64,000 nt of DNA, from the NCBI RefSeq assembly GCF_029946145.1, contig NZ_JAQSDY010000027.1:434001-498000 (forward strand). Direction: 5' to 3'. The stretch is from Brevundimonas sp. (GTDB taxonomy: Bacteria > Pseudomonadota > Alphaproteobacteria > Caulobacterales > Caulobacteraceae). Positions 26,863 through 36,441 of the stretch are shown piece after piece. Numbering within the stretch: the stretch's first letter is position 1; each line of letters begins with the position of its first letter. The notes under the pieces were generated by a model. That model did no database searches and had not been told where the DNA came from. It saw nothing but the letters and a program-made list of their open reading frames with translations. The translations under genes and the position numbers were made by a program.

Positions 26863-27684
26863 TCAAGCTTCCTCGTCCGCCGCCATGCCCATCATGTGGA
26901 AGCCGGCGTCGACGTGGATGACCTCGCCCGTGGTCGAGAAGCCGAGGTCCGAGCACAGCCACAGGGCGGCGCCGGCGACGCCCTCCATCGAGGTGTCCTC
27001 CTTCATCGCCGACATGGCCCGGCCCTGGCTGATCATGCCGCGGCCGCCCGAGATGCCGGCCAGCGACAGGGTGCGCATGGCGCCGGCCGAGATGGCGTTG
27101 CAACGGATGCCGCGCGGCCCCAGGTCGCGGGCGATGTAGCGGGTCGCCGCCTCCAGCGCCGCCTTGGCCACGCCCATGGTGTTGTAGTTGGGGATGGCCC
27201 GTTCCGACCCGAGATAGGTCATGGTCACCAGCGAGCCGCCGTTGGGCATCAGTTTCGAGGCGCGCTTGGCCACGTCGACGAAGCTGAAGGCCGAGATGTT
27301 CATGGCCAGCAGGAAGCTGTCGCGGCTGGTGTTGTCGACGAAGCTGCCCTTGAGTTCGTCCTTGTTTGCGAAGGCCACGGAATGGACGACGAAGTCGATC
27401 GTGCCGAAGGCCTTTTCCAGCTCGGCGAAGGCGGCGTCCATCGAGGCGTCGTCGGTGACGTCGGCCTGGATCAGCAGTTTGGCGCCGACGCTCTCGGCCA
27501 GCGGCCGCACGCGGCGCTCAAGCCCTTCGCCCAGATAGGTGAAGGCCAGTTCGGCGCCCTGGGCCGCCAGCTGGGAGGCGATGCCCCAGGCGATGGAGTT
27601 GGCGTTCGCGACCCCCATGATCAGGCCCTTCTTGCCCTTCATGAGTTCGCCGGTCGGCATGTTCCAGCCTTCGGAAGCGGCCAT
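26863..27684 (-). CDS. fabI: Enoyl-[acyl-carrier-protein] reductase (NADH)
   Basis: The 273-residue short-chain dehydrogenase-type enzyme carries out the last reduction of each fatty-acid elongation cycle. FabI hallmarks are GVANANSIAWGIA at 24-36, HSVAFANK and the catalytic Tyr157, Tyr167 and Lys174 in NYNTMGVAK. The ATG at 27684 is chosen; starts at 27699 and at MPTGELMKG are also possible. In alphaproteobacteria fabI usually adjoins fabA-fabB. Here it is separated from them by about 4.1 kb. It is divergent from the protease-nuclease gene. Confidence 0.95.
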   Translation of the reverse strand: MAASEGWNMPTGELMKGKKGLIMGVANANSIAWGIASQLAAQGAELAFTYLGEGLERRVRPLAESVGAKLLIQADVTDDASMDAAFAELEKAFGTIDFVVHSVAFANKDELKGSFVDNTSRDSFLLAMNISAFSFVDVAKRASKLMPNGGSLVTMTYLGSERAIPNYNTMGVAKAALEAATRYIARDLGPRGIRCNAISAGAMRTLSLAGISGGRGMISQGRAMSAMKEDTSMEGVAGAALWLCSDLGFSTTGEVIHVDAGFHMMGMAADEEA

Positions 27685-27853
27685 GGGATGCATCTCCATC
27701 TTGCGTCGGCCGCTCAGGTCGGGGCCGTTCGGTGTGGCCGGAGGGGTAGCAGCGGCGGCCGCGCGGGGGAAGCCGCGTTGGCGCCCCGGGCCCGCCGCGT
27801 TCCCCTTGTCGCAAATCGACGTTATGGTTGTACCGCTTCGACAGGAGGACGGC

Positions 27854-29935
27854 ATGAGGGTCGATCGTCTGAAGGGGGTGGTCGAAACCACCGGGGCCCG
27901 CATCGTCCACGAGGTCGCGCCGCCGGCCTCGGGTCGGGCCGCGCCCATGGAGGCCAGGACGGCCGAGGCCGTCGATCTGCTGAAGGCGCGCGTCGACGCC
28001 ACCGTCCCCGGTCAGCTGGAAACCCCCGAACGGCAGGCGCTGCGCACGCTTCAGCTTCAGGAGGGGGGCCGCAAAGCCTCCCTGTCCGAGCTGGAGCGGA
28101 CCATCGGCAGCGACGACCTGGTCGACCTCAACTATCTGCTGCGGGGGCTGGACGCGGCGCGGCCGGTGGGGCGGATCACCATACTGGACGGCGGCGGGCG
28201 GGCGCTGGGCGACGCCACCGGCTTTCTGATCACGCCGAACCTGCTGCTGACCAACCAGCACGTCTTTCCCGATGCGGCCACGGCCGCCGGATCGCGGGTC
28301 GATTTCGACTGCGAGCTGGACAGACTGGGGTTTCCGCGCCCGACGACCACCTTCGCCTTCGATCCGGGCCGGTTCTTCGTCGTCGATCCCGCCCTGGACA
28401 TGGCCCTGGTCGCGGTCCGCGCCCAGCCGCTGAGGGGCGACGGGCGGCTGTCGGATTTCGGCTGGCTGAGGCTCAGCCCCGAGGTGGGCAAGATCAACGT
28501 CGGCGAGGCCATCACCATCATCCAGCACCCCAACGGCCGGACCAAACAGGTGGCGATGCGGGAGAACCGGCTGCTGGACATCACCGCCGACCACCTGACC
28601 TATGAGTCCGACACCGCGCCGGGGTCGTCGGGCGCGCCGGTGTTCAACGATTCCTGGCAGGTCGTGGCCCTGCACCATTCGGGCGTGCCGCGTAAGGACG
28701 CACAAGGGCGCTGGCTGCTGCAGAACGGCAAGCCGGCGACGGACGATGACGACGACGCCGACATCGACTGGATCGCCAACGAGGGCGTCCGCGCCAGCCG
28801 TATCGCCACCACGGCGCTGGCGCTGGCGCCCGCCGGGGCGCTGCGGGGCGAACTGGAAGCCTGCTGTCTGGGCCGGGCCGAGTCCCCGGTCCCGGCGACG
28901 GAGCGGTCGATGGCCCCGATGCCCGGGGGCGCGCCCATCAGCCCGTCAGCCGCAGGGCCGGGCGGGTCCACGGTCCTGACCGTGCCGCTGACCATCACCG
29001 TCAGCCTCGGCCAGACGACCGGGTCGGCCATCGCCGCGAGCGCGGGCGCGGGAGCCGGCGCGGTCGAGAAGGTGGTCGAGCCCTGGCACGACCCGGACTA
29101 TCCCTCGCGGACCGGCTACGACCCGCGTTTCCTCGGCGTCTCCGTGCCCTTGCCGACGCTGCGGGACGCCTCGGCGGCCGCGCGGATGCACGACGGCGGG
29201 GTGGTCGTGCCCTACCAGAATTTCTCGCTGGTCATGCACAGGGCGCGGCGGCTCTGCCTGTTCACGGCCTCCAACGTCGACGGGTCCCCCACCGCCAAGG
29301 AGCCGGATCCGACACAGTCCTACAACCGCGACGCCCTGGGCGGTCTGGGCGAGAACGATTTCGAGCGCTGGTTCCTGGACCCCCGCCTGCCGGCCGACGC
29401 CCAGCTGCCGGACCGCTTCTTCGACAAGGACCGCAAGGCCTTCGACAAGGGCCATCTGGTCCGGCGCGAGGAGGTCTGCTGGGGCGCCGACTACGCCCAG
29501 GTGCGCCGCGCCAACGGCGACACCTATCACGTCACCAACTGCACCCCGCAGGTGGCCGGCTTCAACCGCTCGAACCGCCGGGGGGTCTGGGGCCTGCTGG
29601 AGAATCTGATCGAGGCGCAGGGCCGGGTCGAGCGCTATTCCCTGTTCGCCGGGCCGTTGCTGGCGGCGGATGACCCTGTCTTCGTCGGCGTGGATGACGA
29701 TGGGCAGACGCAGGTGAAGGTCCCGCGCGCCTACTGGAAGGTGGTGATCGCGCGCGGTCAAACCGGGCTGGAGGCGTTCGGCTTCCTGCTGGAACAGGAC
29801 CTGACCCAGGTCGCGTTCGAATTCGACGTCGACCCGGTGTGGCGCGCCCGCATGGTCCCGCTGAAGGCGCTGCAGGACCGCATCGGCCTGATCCGCTTCC
29901 CCCGGGCGGTGATGCGGGCCGACAAGGGCGTCTGA
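27854..29935 (+). CDS. Trypsin-like serine protease fused to DNA/RNA non-specific endonuclease
   Basis: The 693-residue protein has three parts. Residues 33-105 form a helical region of unknown type. Residues 106-280 are a trypsin/V8-like protease with His136 (TNQH), Asp182 (LDMAL) and Ser259 (APGSSGAP). Residues 411-690 are a Serratia-type nuclease with DKGH (531-534, Lys where Arg is usual), Asn562 (TNCTPQ) and VWGLLEN (Glu583). A Gly/Ala/Pro-rich linker joins them. No signal peptide is present, so it should act in the cytoplasm. A GGAGGAC site precedes the ATG. A role in defence or controlled self-killing is inference. Confidence 0.85.
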   Translation: MRVDRLKGVVETTGARIVHEVAPPASGRAAPMEARTAEAVDLLKARVDATVPGQLETPERQALRTLQLQEGGRKASLSELERTIGSDDLVDLNYLLRGLDAARPVGRITILDGGGRALGDATGFLITPNLLLTNQHVFPDAATAAGSRVDFDCELDRLGFPRPTTTFAFDPGRFFVVDPALDMALVAVRAQPLRGDGRLSDFGWLRLSPEVGKINVGEAITIIQHPNGRTKQVAMRENRLLDITADHLTYESDTAPGSSGAPVFNDSWQVVALHHSGVPRKDAQGRWLLQNGKPATDDDDDADIDWIANEGVRASRIATTALALAPAGALRGELEACCLGRAESPVPATERSMAPMPGGAPISPSAAGPGGSTVLTVPLTITVSLGQTTGSAIAASAGAGAGAVEKVVEPWHDPDYPSRTGYDPRFLGVSVPLPTLRDASAAARMHDGGVVVPYQNFSLVMHRARRLCLFTASNVDGSPTAKEPDPTQSYNRDALGGLGENDFERWFLDPRLPADAQLPDRFFDKDRKAFDKGHLVRREEVCWGADYAQVRRANGDTYHVTNCTPQVAGFNRSNRRGVWGLLENLIEAQGRVERYSLFAGPLLAADDPVFVGVDDDGQTQVKVPRAYWKVVIARGQTGLEAFGFLLEQDLTQVAFEFDVDPVWRARMVPLKALQDRIGLIRFPRAVMRADKGV

Positions 29936-29939
29936 GGCG

Positions 29940-31133
29940 TCAGCCCGCCTCGGCCTCGCGCCGCCGCGTCAGCCGCCGCAACAGCGGGGCGGCGGTGACG
30001 CCGTGAACCAGGATCGACACCAGGATGATGAAGCCGACGATGGCCCACAGCCGCTCGCTGTCGCCGAACTCGCCGTGGTTCAGGGCATAGGCGATATAAT
30101 AGACCGAGCCGACGCCGCGGATGCCGAGGAAGGACAACAGCAGCCGCTCGCGCATCGGCTGGCGCGATCCGATCATGGCGATCATTCCCGCCACCGGCCG
30201 CACCACGAAGACCACCGCCATGCCGATCAGGGCGTCGGTCCAGGTCAGGGAGACCAGCAGGCCGTTGGCCAGGGCGCCGCCGAACAGCACCAGCAGCAGC
30301 ATCATCAGCAGGCGTTCGATCTGGTCGGAGAAGTCGTGCATCTCCTGATGAAACTCGTGATCCCTTTCCCATGCGCGCAGGGTCAGGGCGCAGACGAAGA
30401 CGGCGAGGAAGCCGTAACCGTGCGCCAGCTCCGCCGCGGCGTAGGCCAGCAGGGTCGCCGCCACGGCCACCAGACCGTCGCCGAACCGGGCGGCCGCCTT
30501 GCCGCGGCGGAAGACCAGCCGCCCGAACAGCCGGCCGCACAGGACGCCGACGCCGAGGCCCGCCACCAGCTTCCAGCCGACCTTGATCGTGAACCAGTCG
30601 GTCAGACCCGGGGTCGTGGCGAGGCCTCCGGCAGCCGCCAGTATGGCCAGATGCACGAAGGGGAAGGCCAGGGCGTCGTTCAGTCCGGCTTCCGAGGTCA
30701 GGCCGAAGCGGACCTCGTCCTCGTCGCCCGATTGCGGGGGTCCGACCTGGACGTCGGCGGCCAGCACCGGGTCCGTGGGCGCCATGGCCGCGCCCAGCAG
30801 CAGGGCCATGGCCAGGCCGAAGCCGAGGCCGGCCATGCCCAGCCAGGCCACGGTGACAATGGTCAGGGGCATGGCGATGGCCAGCAGCCGCCAGGTCGAG
30901 GCCCACCGCCGCCAGCCCAGCGGCCGGTCGAGTTTCAGCCCCGCGCCCATCAGGCTGATGATGACCACCAGCTCGGTAAGCCGCTCGGTCGCCGTGTCCC
31001 AGGTGCGCGGGTCGGGGTTGAACGACAGCAGGCCGGTGCTGAACACCACCACGCCCAGGGCCACGCACAGTATGGCCAGGGTCAACGGCAGCTTTTTCAG
31101 CCCCGTCGGCGCCCAGGACACCAGCAGGACCAC
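29940..31133 (-). CDS. Cation:proton antiporter (CPA1, NhaP-like)
   Basis: The 397-residue protein has about 11-12 hydrophobic helices. Motifs typical of CPA1 antiporters are GAAMAPTDPVLAADVQVG, SEAGLNDALAFPFV and FLGIRGVGSVYYIAYA. It exchanges Na+ or K+ for protons across the inner membrane. The GTG at 31133 is the only standard start, but the frame upstream encodes LTLDPYILFLLGLGAVV. That looks like a real first helix, so translation may begin at a nonstandard codon near 31178. The stop is four bases from the convergent protease-nuclease gene. Confidence 0.88.
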   Translation of the reverse strand: MVLLVSWAPTGLKKLPLTLAILCVALGVVVFSTGLLSFNPDPRTWDTATERLTELVVIISLMGAGLKLDRPLGWRRWASTWRLLAIAMPLTIVTVAWLGMAGLGFGLAMALLLGAAMAPTDPVLAADVQVGPPQSGDEDEVRFGLTSEAGLNDALAFPFVHLAILAAAGGLATTPGLTDWFTIKVGWKLVAGLGVGVLCGRLFGRLVFRRGKAAARFGDGLVAVAATLLAYAAAELAHGYGFLAVFVCALTLRAWERDHEFHQEMHDFSDQIERLLMMLLLVLFGGALANGLLVSLTWTDALIGMAVVFVVRPVAGMIAMIGSRQPMRERLLLSFLGIRGVGSVYYIAYALNHGEFGDSERLWAIVGFIILVSILVHGVTAAPLLRRLTRRREAEAG

Positions 31134-31265
31134 CGCCCCGAGGCCGAGCAGGAACAGGATGTAGGGGTCGAGGGTCAGGTCCGGCTCCCGCGCGTCAGGT
31201 TGTGAGGGGTTTCATTACCGGAAAACCCGGTCAGGATGCAGGGAACGCCGAGCGGAGTCATTCGG

Positions 31266-31784
31266 ATGCGCGCCTTGATCCTTCTGTCCGCCCTGGTCGT
31301 GTGCGGTTTTGCGGCCCCGGGAGGCGCCATGGCCCAGGCCGGTCCGCCGCCGTTGCGGGTCAAGGTGCTGCTGGCCTCTTCCCCGCATCTCGACGCTACG
31401 GCGCGGACCCGACACGAGGCCATGCTGCAGAGCCTGTCGGCGGGCGGGTCGTCCGGCGGCTGGTTCGAACTTCTGCCGACCGGGCTGGACCTTGCCGAGT
31501 TCGAGCACTGCACCATCTCGGCCCAGGACACCCGCACCTGCGCCAGCCGCCAGTTGGCCGAACAAGGGGCGACGGGCGCGACCATCGTCGTCCTCGCCGG
31601 CGGCGCGGGGGAGCGCGCAAGCTGGATCTGCGTGGGGACGGGCCCGCAGCCGTCCAGCCCCGACCGGCAGTTCATCCGCTTCGACCTGAACGCGGCGCTC
31701 GACACCGCATCTCCAAAACGCATGGGGACCCGCGCGGCGGCGGCTGGCTGCATCACCAGCGCGGGCGCCGAGAGCGGCTGGTAG
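31266..31784 (+). CDS. Secreted protein of unknown function
   Basis: The 172-residue protein has a signal peptide (MRALILLSALVVCGFAAPGGAMAQA) and a small folded domain. It has four cysteines in the mature part (EHCTIS, RTCASRQ, SWICVG and GCITS), possibly forming two disulfides. A segment ATIVVLAGGAGERASWICVGTG could be a beta strand and turn. Relatives occur as hypothetical proteins in Caulobacteraceae. It lies between the antiporter gene (divergent) and fabB (convergent, nine-base gap). No function can be given. Confidence 0.7.
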   Translation: MRALILLSALVVCGFAAPGGAMAQAGPPPLRVKVLLASSPHLDATARTRHEAMLQSLSAGGSSGGWFELLPTGLDLAEFEHCTISAQDTRTCASRQLAEQGATGATIVVLAGGAGERASWICVGTGPQPSSPDRQFIRFDLNAALDTASPKRMGTRAAAAGCITSAGAESGW

Positions 31785-31793
31785 AGCCGCCGG

Positions 31794-33023
31794 TCAGACC
31801 TTGCTGAGGATCAGCGTCCCGTTGGTCCCGCCGAAGCCGAAGCTGTTGGACATGACGTGCTTCAGTTCGCCGTCGTGGCGCTTCCTGAGGATCGGCATGC
31901 CCTCGAACTCGGGGTCGAGGTTTTCGATATGGGCGCTCTCGGCGGCGAAGCCGTGCTTCATCATCAGCAGGCAGTAGATGGCCTCCTGCGCCCCCGCGGC
32001 GCCCAGCGAATGGCCCGTCAGCGACTTGGTCGAGGAGATCATCGGCATCTGGTCGCCGAAGACGTTGCGCACCGCGCCCATCTCCTTGGAGTCGCCCACG
32101 GGCGTGGAGGTGCCGTGCGGGTTCAGATAGTCGATCTTCGGGTTGCCGGCCATGTCGAGCGCCAGCTTCATGCAGCGCTCGGCGCCCTCGCCCGAGGGGG
32201 CGACCATGTCGTAGCCGTCGGAATTGGCGCCGTAGCCGGTGACCTCGGCGTAGATGGTCGCGCCGCGCGCCACGGCCCGTTCATATTCTTCCAGCACCAC
32301 GATGCCGGCCCCGCCGGCGATGACGAAGCCGTCGCGGTCCTTGTCATAGGCGCGGCTGGCGACCGAGGGAGTCTCGTTGAAGTTGGACGACATGGCGCCC
32401 ATGGCGTCGAACATGTTGGACATCGACCAGTCGATGTCCTCGCAGCCGCCGGCGAAGACCACGTCCTGCTTGCCCCAGGCGATCTGCTCCGCGCCCGCGC
32501 CGATGCAGTGGGCGCTGGTCGCGCAGGCCGAGGAGATGGAATAGTTGATCCCCTTGAGCTGGAACCAGGTGGCCAGAACGGCCGAGGGGCCGGAGGCCAT
32601 GGCCTTGGGCACGGCGAACGGGCCAATGCGCTTGGGCGAGTTTTTCTCGATCGTGGTGGCCGCGGCCTGAAGGATGATCTGGGTCGAGGGGCCGCCCTCG
32701 CCGACGATCAGGCCGATGCGCTCGGACTGGATCTCCTCGGCGGTCATGCCGGAATCCTTCAGCGCCTCCTCGAAGGCGATGTGGCCCCAGGCGGTGCCGT
32801 TGGCGAGGAAGCGGGCGGCGCGGCGGTCGACCAGCGGGGCCCAGTCCTCGGCTGTCACGCCCAGCGCCGGCGGGGCCCAGACCTGCGAGCGGAAGCCGTA
32901 TTTGATGTGGTCCGGCGCGGCCACGACGCCCGAACGCGCCTCGCGCAGCGAGGCCGTGACCTCCTCCTGGCCCGTGCCGATGGAAGAGACGATACCCAGG
33001 CCGGTGACGACGACACGCCGCAT
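31794..33023 (-). CDS. fabB: 3-oxoacyl-ACP synthase I
   Basis: The 409-residue condensing enzyme elongates unsaturated acyl chains with malonyl-ACP. The catalytic triad is Cys167 (SSACATSAH), His303 (HGTSTP) and His338 (TGHSLG), with the same spacing as E. coli FabB. The start at 33023 gives the normal N-terminus [14 protein letters not shown]. The gene lies 56 bases after fabA and is certainly in the same operon. With FabA it forms the anaerobic route to unsaturated fatty acids. Confidence 0.97.
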   Translation of the reverse strand: MRRVVVTGLGIVSSIGTGQEEVTASLREARSGVVAAPDHIKYGFRSQVWAPPALGVTAEDWAPLVDRRAARFLANGTAWGHIAFEEALKDSGMTAEEIQSERIGLIVGEGGPSTQIILQAAATTIEKNSPKRIGPFAVPKAMASGPSAVLATWFQLKGINYSISSACATSAHCIGAGAEQIAWGKQDVVFAGGCEDIDWSMSNMFDAMGAMSSNFNETPSVASRAYDKDRDGFVIAGGAGIVVLEEYERAVARGATIYAEVTGYGANSDGYDMVAPSGEGAERCMKLALDMAGNPKIDYLNPHGTSTPVGDSKEMGAVRNVFGDQMPMISSTKSLTGHSLGAAGAQEAIYCLLMMKHGFAAESAHIENLDPEFEGMPILRKRHDGELKHVMSNSFGFGGTNGTLILSKV

Positions 33024-33079
33024 GATGGTTTCCTTCTTGAACTCGGTTCGCCGCGTTGGCCGCGATCTTGAATTGACGG

Positions 33080-33613
33080 TTAGCCGCCGACGGGTTCCGT
33101 CGCGCCGAACAGGCCGACCCGCATGTCGGCCGCCGTATAGATGGGGACGCCGTCGGCTTCGAGCACCCCGTCGGCGATGCCCATGACCAGGCGGCGGTTG
33201 ATGACCCGCTTCAGCTCGATCTTGTAGACGACCTTCTTGATGTCCGGGGTCACCTGGCCGGTGAATTTGACCTCTCCGACGCCGAGCGCCCGGCCGCGTC
33301 CGGGTCCGCCGATCCAGCCGAGGTAGAAACCGACCAGCTGCCACATGGCGTCCAGGCCCAGACAGCCCGGCATCACGGGGTCGCCGATGAAGTGGCACTG
33401 GAAGAACCAGAGGTCCGGATGGATATCCAGCTCGGCCTCGACATAACCCTTGCCGTGGGAGCCGCCGTCGCCGTTGATCTGCGTGATCCGGTCGAACATC
33501 AGCATCGGCGGGGCCGGAAGCTTGGCGTTGCCCGGACCGAACAGATCGCCCCGGCCGGCCGCCAGCAGGGCTTCATAGTCGAACGACGACGACGGATGTT
33601 GGGTCTGGCTCAA
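33080..33613 (-). CDS. fabA: 3-hydroxydecanoyl-ACP dehydratase/isomerase
   Basis: The 177-residue enzyme dehydrates 3-hydroxydecanoyl-ACP and isomerises the product to the cis-3 form. The active-site residues are His74 ([14 protein letters not shown]) and Asp88 (CLGLDAMWQ). The protein aligns with E. coli FabA along its full length, including the end AADMRVGLF. The start appears to be a TTG at 33613 with AAGAGAG about 10 bases upstream. No ATG or GTG gives a family-like N-terminus. It is the first gene of the fabA-fabB operon. Confidence 0.96.
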   Translation of the reverse strand: MSQTQHPSSSFDYEALLAAGRGDLFGPGNAKLPAPPMLMFDRITQINGDGGSHGKGYVEAELDIHPDLWFFQCHFIGDPVMPGCLGLDAMWQLVGFYLGWIGGPGRGRALGVGEVKFTGQVTPDIKKVVYKIELKRVINRRLVMGIADGVLEADGVPIYTAADMRVGLFGATEPVGG

Positions 33614-33750
33614 CGCGGCGCTCTCTTGCTGGAGCCCGGCCCGCTTGCGCGGCCTTTGGCCCGGTGTCGCCGTGGAGGTACACGACGCGAACCGGACGCT
33701 CAATGTTTTAGAGGCGGGGTTTGAGAGGGCGGGATTCCGGAGGCTGGGCC

Positions 33751-34449
33751 TCAGACCAGTTGGTCCGGCACGGGCGTGGGGCCGGCGCGATAGCATTCGC
33801 AGGCCACGCGTTCCAGCGCCGTGCGGTCGGTGATCGTGACCTTGCCGCGCGAATAGGTGATGGCCCCCGCCTTCTGCAGGGTCTGGGCCGCCTCGTTCAC
33901 CGTGGTGCGCTGCGAACCCAGCATCGAGGCGAGATATTCCTGCGTCAGGTTCAGAGTGTCGCCCTCGACCCGGTCGTGGCAGCGCAACAGCCATTTGGCG
34001 AACCGCTGGTCGGCGCGGTGCAGGGCGTTGCAGGCCGCGGACTGTTCGAGCTCGTTCTGGACCGCGACGGCGTAGTCCGCCAGCACGGTGCGCAGGCCCG
34101 GCCGTTCGTTCATCAGCGCGCGCAGGCGAACGGCCTCGACGCGGCGGGCGCTGCCCGCCGCCTGGGCGGCCAGGCGGGAATAGGTGTGGGCCGAGGCCGC
34201 GGCCGCGGCCGGACTGGTGACCCCCTCGGAGCCGACCATATAGGCCTCGACAGTGCGTCCATCCTCCATCACCGCCATCGCGGAGATGATGCCGGTGTCG
34301 ACGAAATACAGGTGGGTGACGAGGTCGCCGGCCTCGCAAAAGACGTGGCCCAGCGAGAAATCATGGGGCGTCGCCGCCGCGGTCAGCGCGTCACGATCTT
34401 CTGGAGTCAGTTGCGCAATCAAATGGTTGCGAAGCATGGCCGGAGGCAT
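33751..34449 (-). CDS. Crp/Fnr family transcriptional regulator
   Basis: The 232-residue protein has an N-terminal cyclic-nucleotide-binding-type domain ([20 protein letters not shown]) and a C-terminal winged helix ([29 protein letters not shown]) near residues 165-195. The four N-terminal cysteines of FNR are absent, so an oxygen-sensing Fe-S cluster is unlikely. Instead it resembles the group of alphaproteobacterial Crp/Fnr regulators with unknown ligand. It lies upstream of fabA on the same strand with 137 bases between. Targets are unknown. The start at 34449 or 34437 is possible. Confidence 0.85.
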   Translation of the reverse strand: MPPAMLRNHLIAQLTPEDRDALTAAATPHDFSLGHVFCEAGDLVTHLYFVDTGIISAMAVMEDGRTVEAYMVGSEGVTSPAAAAASAHTYSRLAAQAAGSARRVEAVRLRALMNERPGLRTVLADYAVAVQNELEQSAACNALHRADQRFAKWLLRCHDRVEGDTLNLTQEYLASMLGSQRTTVNEAAQTLQKAGAITYSRGKVTITDRTALERVACECYRAGPTPVPDQLV

Positions 34450-34545
34450 CTTCGCCGCTTAGGGGAAGCCGGAATGATCCGTCCGTCGAAATCCGACTTT
34501 TACGGAACGTCGCGCTGGCCCGCCCTTGTTCTAGCACGTCGCGGA

Positions 34546-34761
34546 CTACGGGTTCCCATGCCAAATAGCCGGATCGGCGGGTCGCTCGAGACGCAGGACC
34601 ATGCGGTCGCCGTCGAACACCTCGACCCCGCTGCATGTGCCGTGCTGGCCCAGCTGGCGTCCCGCGTTGCGCGCCGCCTCGCCGTCGTCGGCGCATTCGA
34701 TGAAGTCGAGCGCCGGCGAACGGCCCCGACGGTCGAAAAACAGAAACTGGTAGGTACGCAT
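34546..34761 (-). CDS. Small conserved hypothetical protein
   Basis: The 71-residue protein begins MRTYQFLFFDRRGRSPALDF and has the pattern of small proteins (DUF6894-like) seen in many alphaproteobacteria, with a beta hairpin followed by a helix (DDGEAARNAGRQLG). No catalytic motif or membrane segment is present. The ATG at 34761 was chosen over a start at 34779 because it gives the family-like N-terminus. Function is unknown. Confidence 0.65.
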   Translation of the reverse strand: MRTYQFLFFDRRGRSPALDFIECADDGEAARNAGRQLGQHGTCSGVEVFDGDRMVLRLERPADPAIWHGNP

Positions 34762-34863
34762 TGGACGGACCTCCCCCATACGGACGACATGACGTCAGCC
34801 GTCCGGCATCCTTATGTCGGCTGCTGGACCTTGTCGAAACACAGCTGCGCGACTGTGACGCTT

Positions 34864-35430
34864 CTAGCGGCCCCGTCCCGCCGGCCGCGAGGCGCTGCAC
34901 AGCGCCCGCTCCTGGGCGCCGAAGACCGCCGTCTGGCGGACCCAGCCCCGCAGGCGGCGTACGCGGACCTCGCACCAGCCGTCCTCGCAATTGTCCATCG
35001 AGGCCAGGGCGTGGGGGCTCAGGCGGGCCCGTACGGCCGCCGTGTCCGAACGGCCGGCGCGGATCGGGATTTCGGCGTCCGAGGCGTTCAGCAAACTGCG
35101 GCGGCTGGACACCACGCTGCGATGGACCCAGGCGACCGCGCCCTCGGGGTCGCAGATCTTGCGCCATTCCGTCGTCTCGGCGACGACCTGAACCGGCAGG
35201 CCCGAGGCCCGGTATTCCCACAGGATGCGGTAATCCAGTCCGGGGCCGAAGCGGGCCCGGACCTCGGACGACTTCAGCGACAGCCAGCGCGGCACCGGCT
35301 GACCGCTGGGCGTCGGCCGTCCGTCGGGCATGGTCTGGCCCGCGCCGGCGATCACGCCGGCGCCGAGAACCGCCGCGATGACAGCCAGCCTTTGGAGGCG
35401 GGAGCGAGCTTTGCTAGACACCGTCTGCAT
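34864..35430 (-). CDS. SH3-like domain periplasmic protein
   Basis: The 188-residue protein has a signal-type N-terminus (LAVIAAVLGAGVIAGAG) and two bacterial SH3-like repeats. The first starts LSLKSSEVRARFGPGLDYRILW and continues WRKICDPEGAVAWVHRSVVS. The second begins near IRAGRSDTAAVRARL and ends DGWCEVRVRRLRGWVRQ. Such proteins (SH3_4/DUF1058) bind cell wall or other ligands in the periplasm. It is divergent from the dehydrogenase gene, with only 21 bases between start codons, so the promoters must overlap coding sequence. Confidence 0.82.
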   Translation of the reverse strand: MQTVSSKARSRLQRLAVIAAVLGAGVIAGAGQTMPDGRPTPSGQPVPRWLSLKSSEVRARFGPGLDYRILWEYRASGLPVQVVAETTEWRKICDPEGAVAWVHRSVVSSRRSLLNASDAEIPIRAGRSDTAAVRARLSPHALASMDNCEDGWCEVRVRRLRGWVRQTAVFGAQERALCSASRPAGRGR

Positions 35431-35451
35431 CCGTGAAATCCAAGGCTTCGA

Positions 35452-36438
35452 ATGTCAGCGCCCCGGCTTAAGGTCGTATTAACCAGACGCCTTCCGGACG
35501 CGGTCGAAATCCGCGCGCGCGAGCTGTTCGACGCCGAACTGAACCTGACCGACCGTCCGATGGACCGGGCGGCGCTGGAGGCGGCCGTCCAGCGCGCCGA
35601 CGTGCTGGTCCCCACCATCACCGACGTGATCGACGCCGATCTCATCTCGAAGGCCGGCGACCAGCTGAAGATGATCGCCAATTTCGGCGCGGGCGTGGAC
35701 CATATCGACATCGACGCCGCCGTGGCGCGCGGGATCATCGTCACCAACACGCCCGGAGTCCTGACCGAGGACACCGCCGACCTGGCCATGGCCCTGATCC
35801 TCGCGGTCAGCCGGCGCATCGTCGAGGGGGCCCAGGTGGTGGCCGCGGGCGGGTTCGAGGGCTGGACCCCGACCTGGATGTGCGGGCGCAAACTGTGGGG
35901 CAAGCGGCTGGGCATCGTCGGCATGGGCCGCATCGGCCAGGCCCTGGCCCGGCGCGCGAAGGCGTTCGGGATGCAGGTCCACTATCACAACCGCAAACCC
36001 GTCCCGGCCATGATCGCCGAGGAGCTGGGGGCGACATACTGGGACGATCTGGACCAGATGCTGGCGCGGATGGACCTGATCTCGCTGAACTGCCCGGCGA
36101 CGAAGGACACCCATCATCTGCTGTCGGCCGAACGGCTGGCCCGGCTGCAGCCGCACGCCATCCTGATCAACACCGCCCGCGGCGAGCTGATCGACGAGGC
36201 GGCCCTGGCCGAGGCGGTGGCGCGCCGCGCGATCGCCGGCGTCGGGCTAGACGTCTATGAGCACGAGCCCGCCATCCATCCCGGCCTGCTGAATCACGCC
36301 AATGTCGTTCTGCTGCCCCACCTGGGCTCGGCGACCCTGGAGGCGCGTCAGGACATGGGCGACCGGGTCATCGCCAACATCCTGACCTACCAGAACGGCC
36401 ACCGCCCCGCCGACCGGGTCATTCCGGCCATGCTCTAG
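35452..36438 (+). CDS. D-2-hydroxyacid dehydrogenase (glyoxylate/hydroxypyruvate reductase type)
   Basis: The 328-residue NAD(P)-dependent enzyme has the Rossmann motif LGIVGMGRIGQALARRAKAF near residue 150. Its catalytic set is Arg (INTARGELID), Glu (DVYEHEP) and His (LLPHLGSAT). It most likely reduces glyoxylate or hydroxypyruvate in central carbon metabolism. Substrate preference cannot be settled from sequence. It is followed four bases beyond its stop by the convergent MoeB/ThiF gene. Confidence 0.92.
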   Translation: MSAPRLKVVLTRRLPDAVEIRARELFDAELNLTDRPMDRAALEAAVQRADVLVPTITDVIDADLISKAGDQLKMIANFGAGVDHIDIDAAVARGIIVTNTPGVLTEDTADLAMALILAVSRRIVEGAQVVAAGGFEGWTPTWMCGRKLWGKRLGIVGMGRIGQALARRAKAFGMQVHYHNRKPVPAMIAEELGATYWDDLDQMLARMDLISLNCPATKDTHHLLSAERLARLQPHAILINTARGELIDEAALAEAVARRAIAGVGLDVYEHEPAIHPGLLNHANVVLLPHLGSATLEARQDMGDRVIANILTYQNGHRPADRVIPAML

Positions 36439-36441
36439 GTC

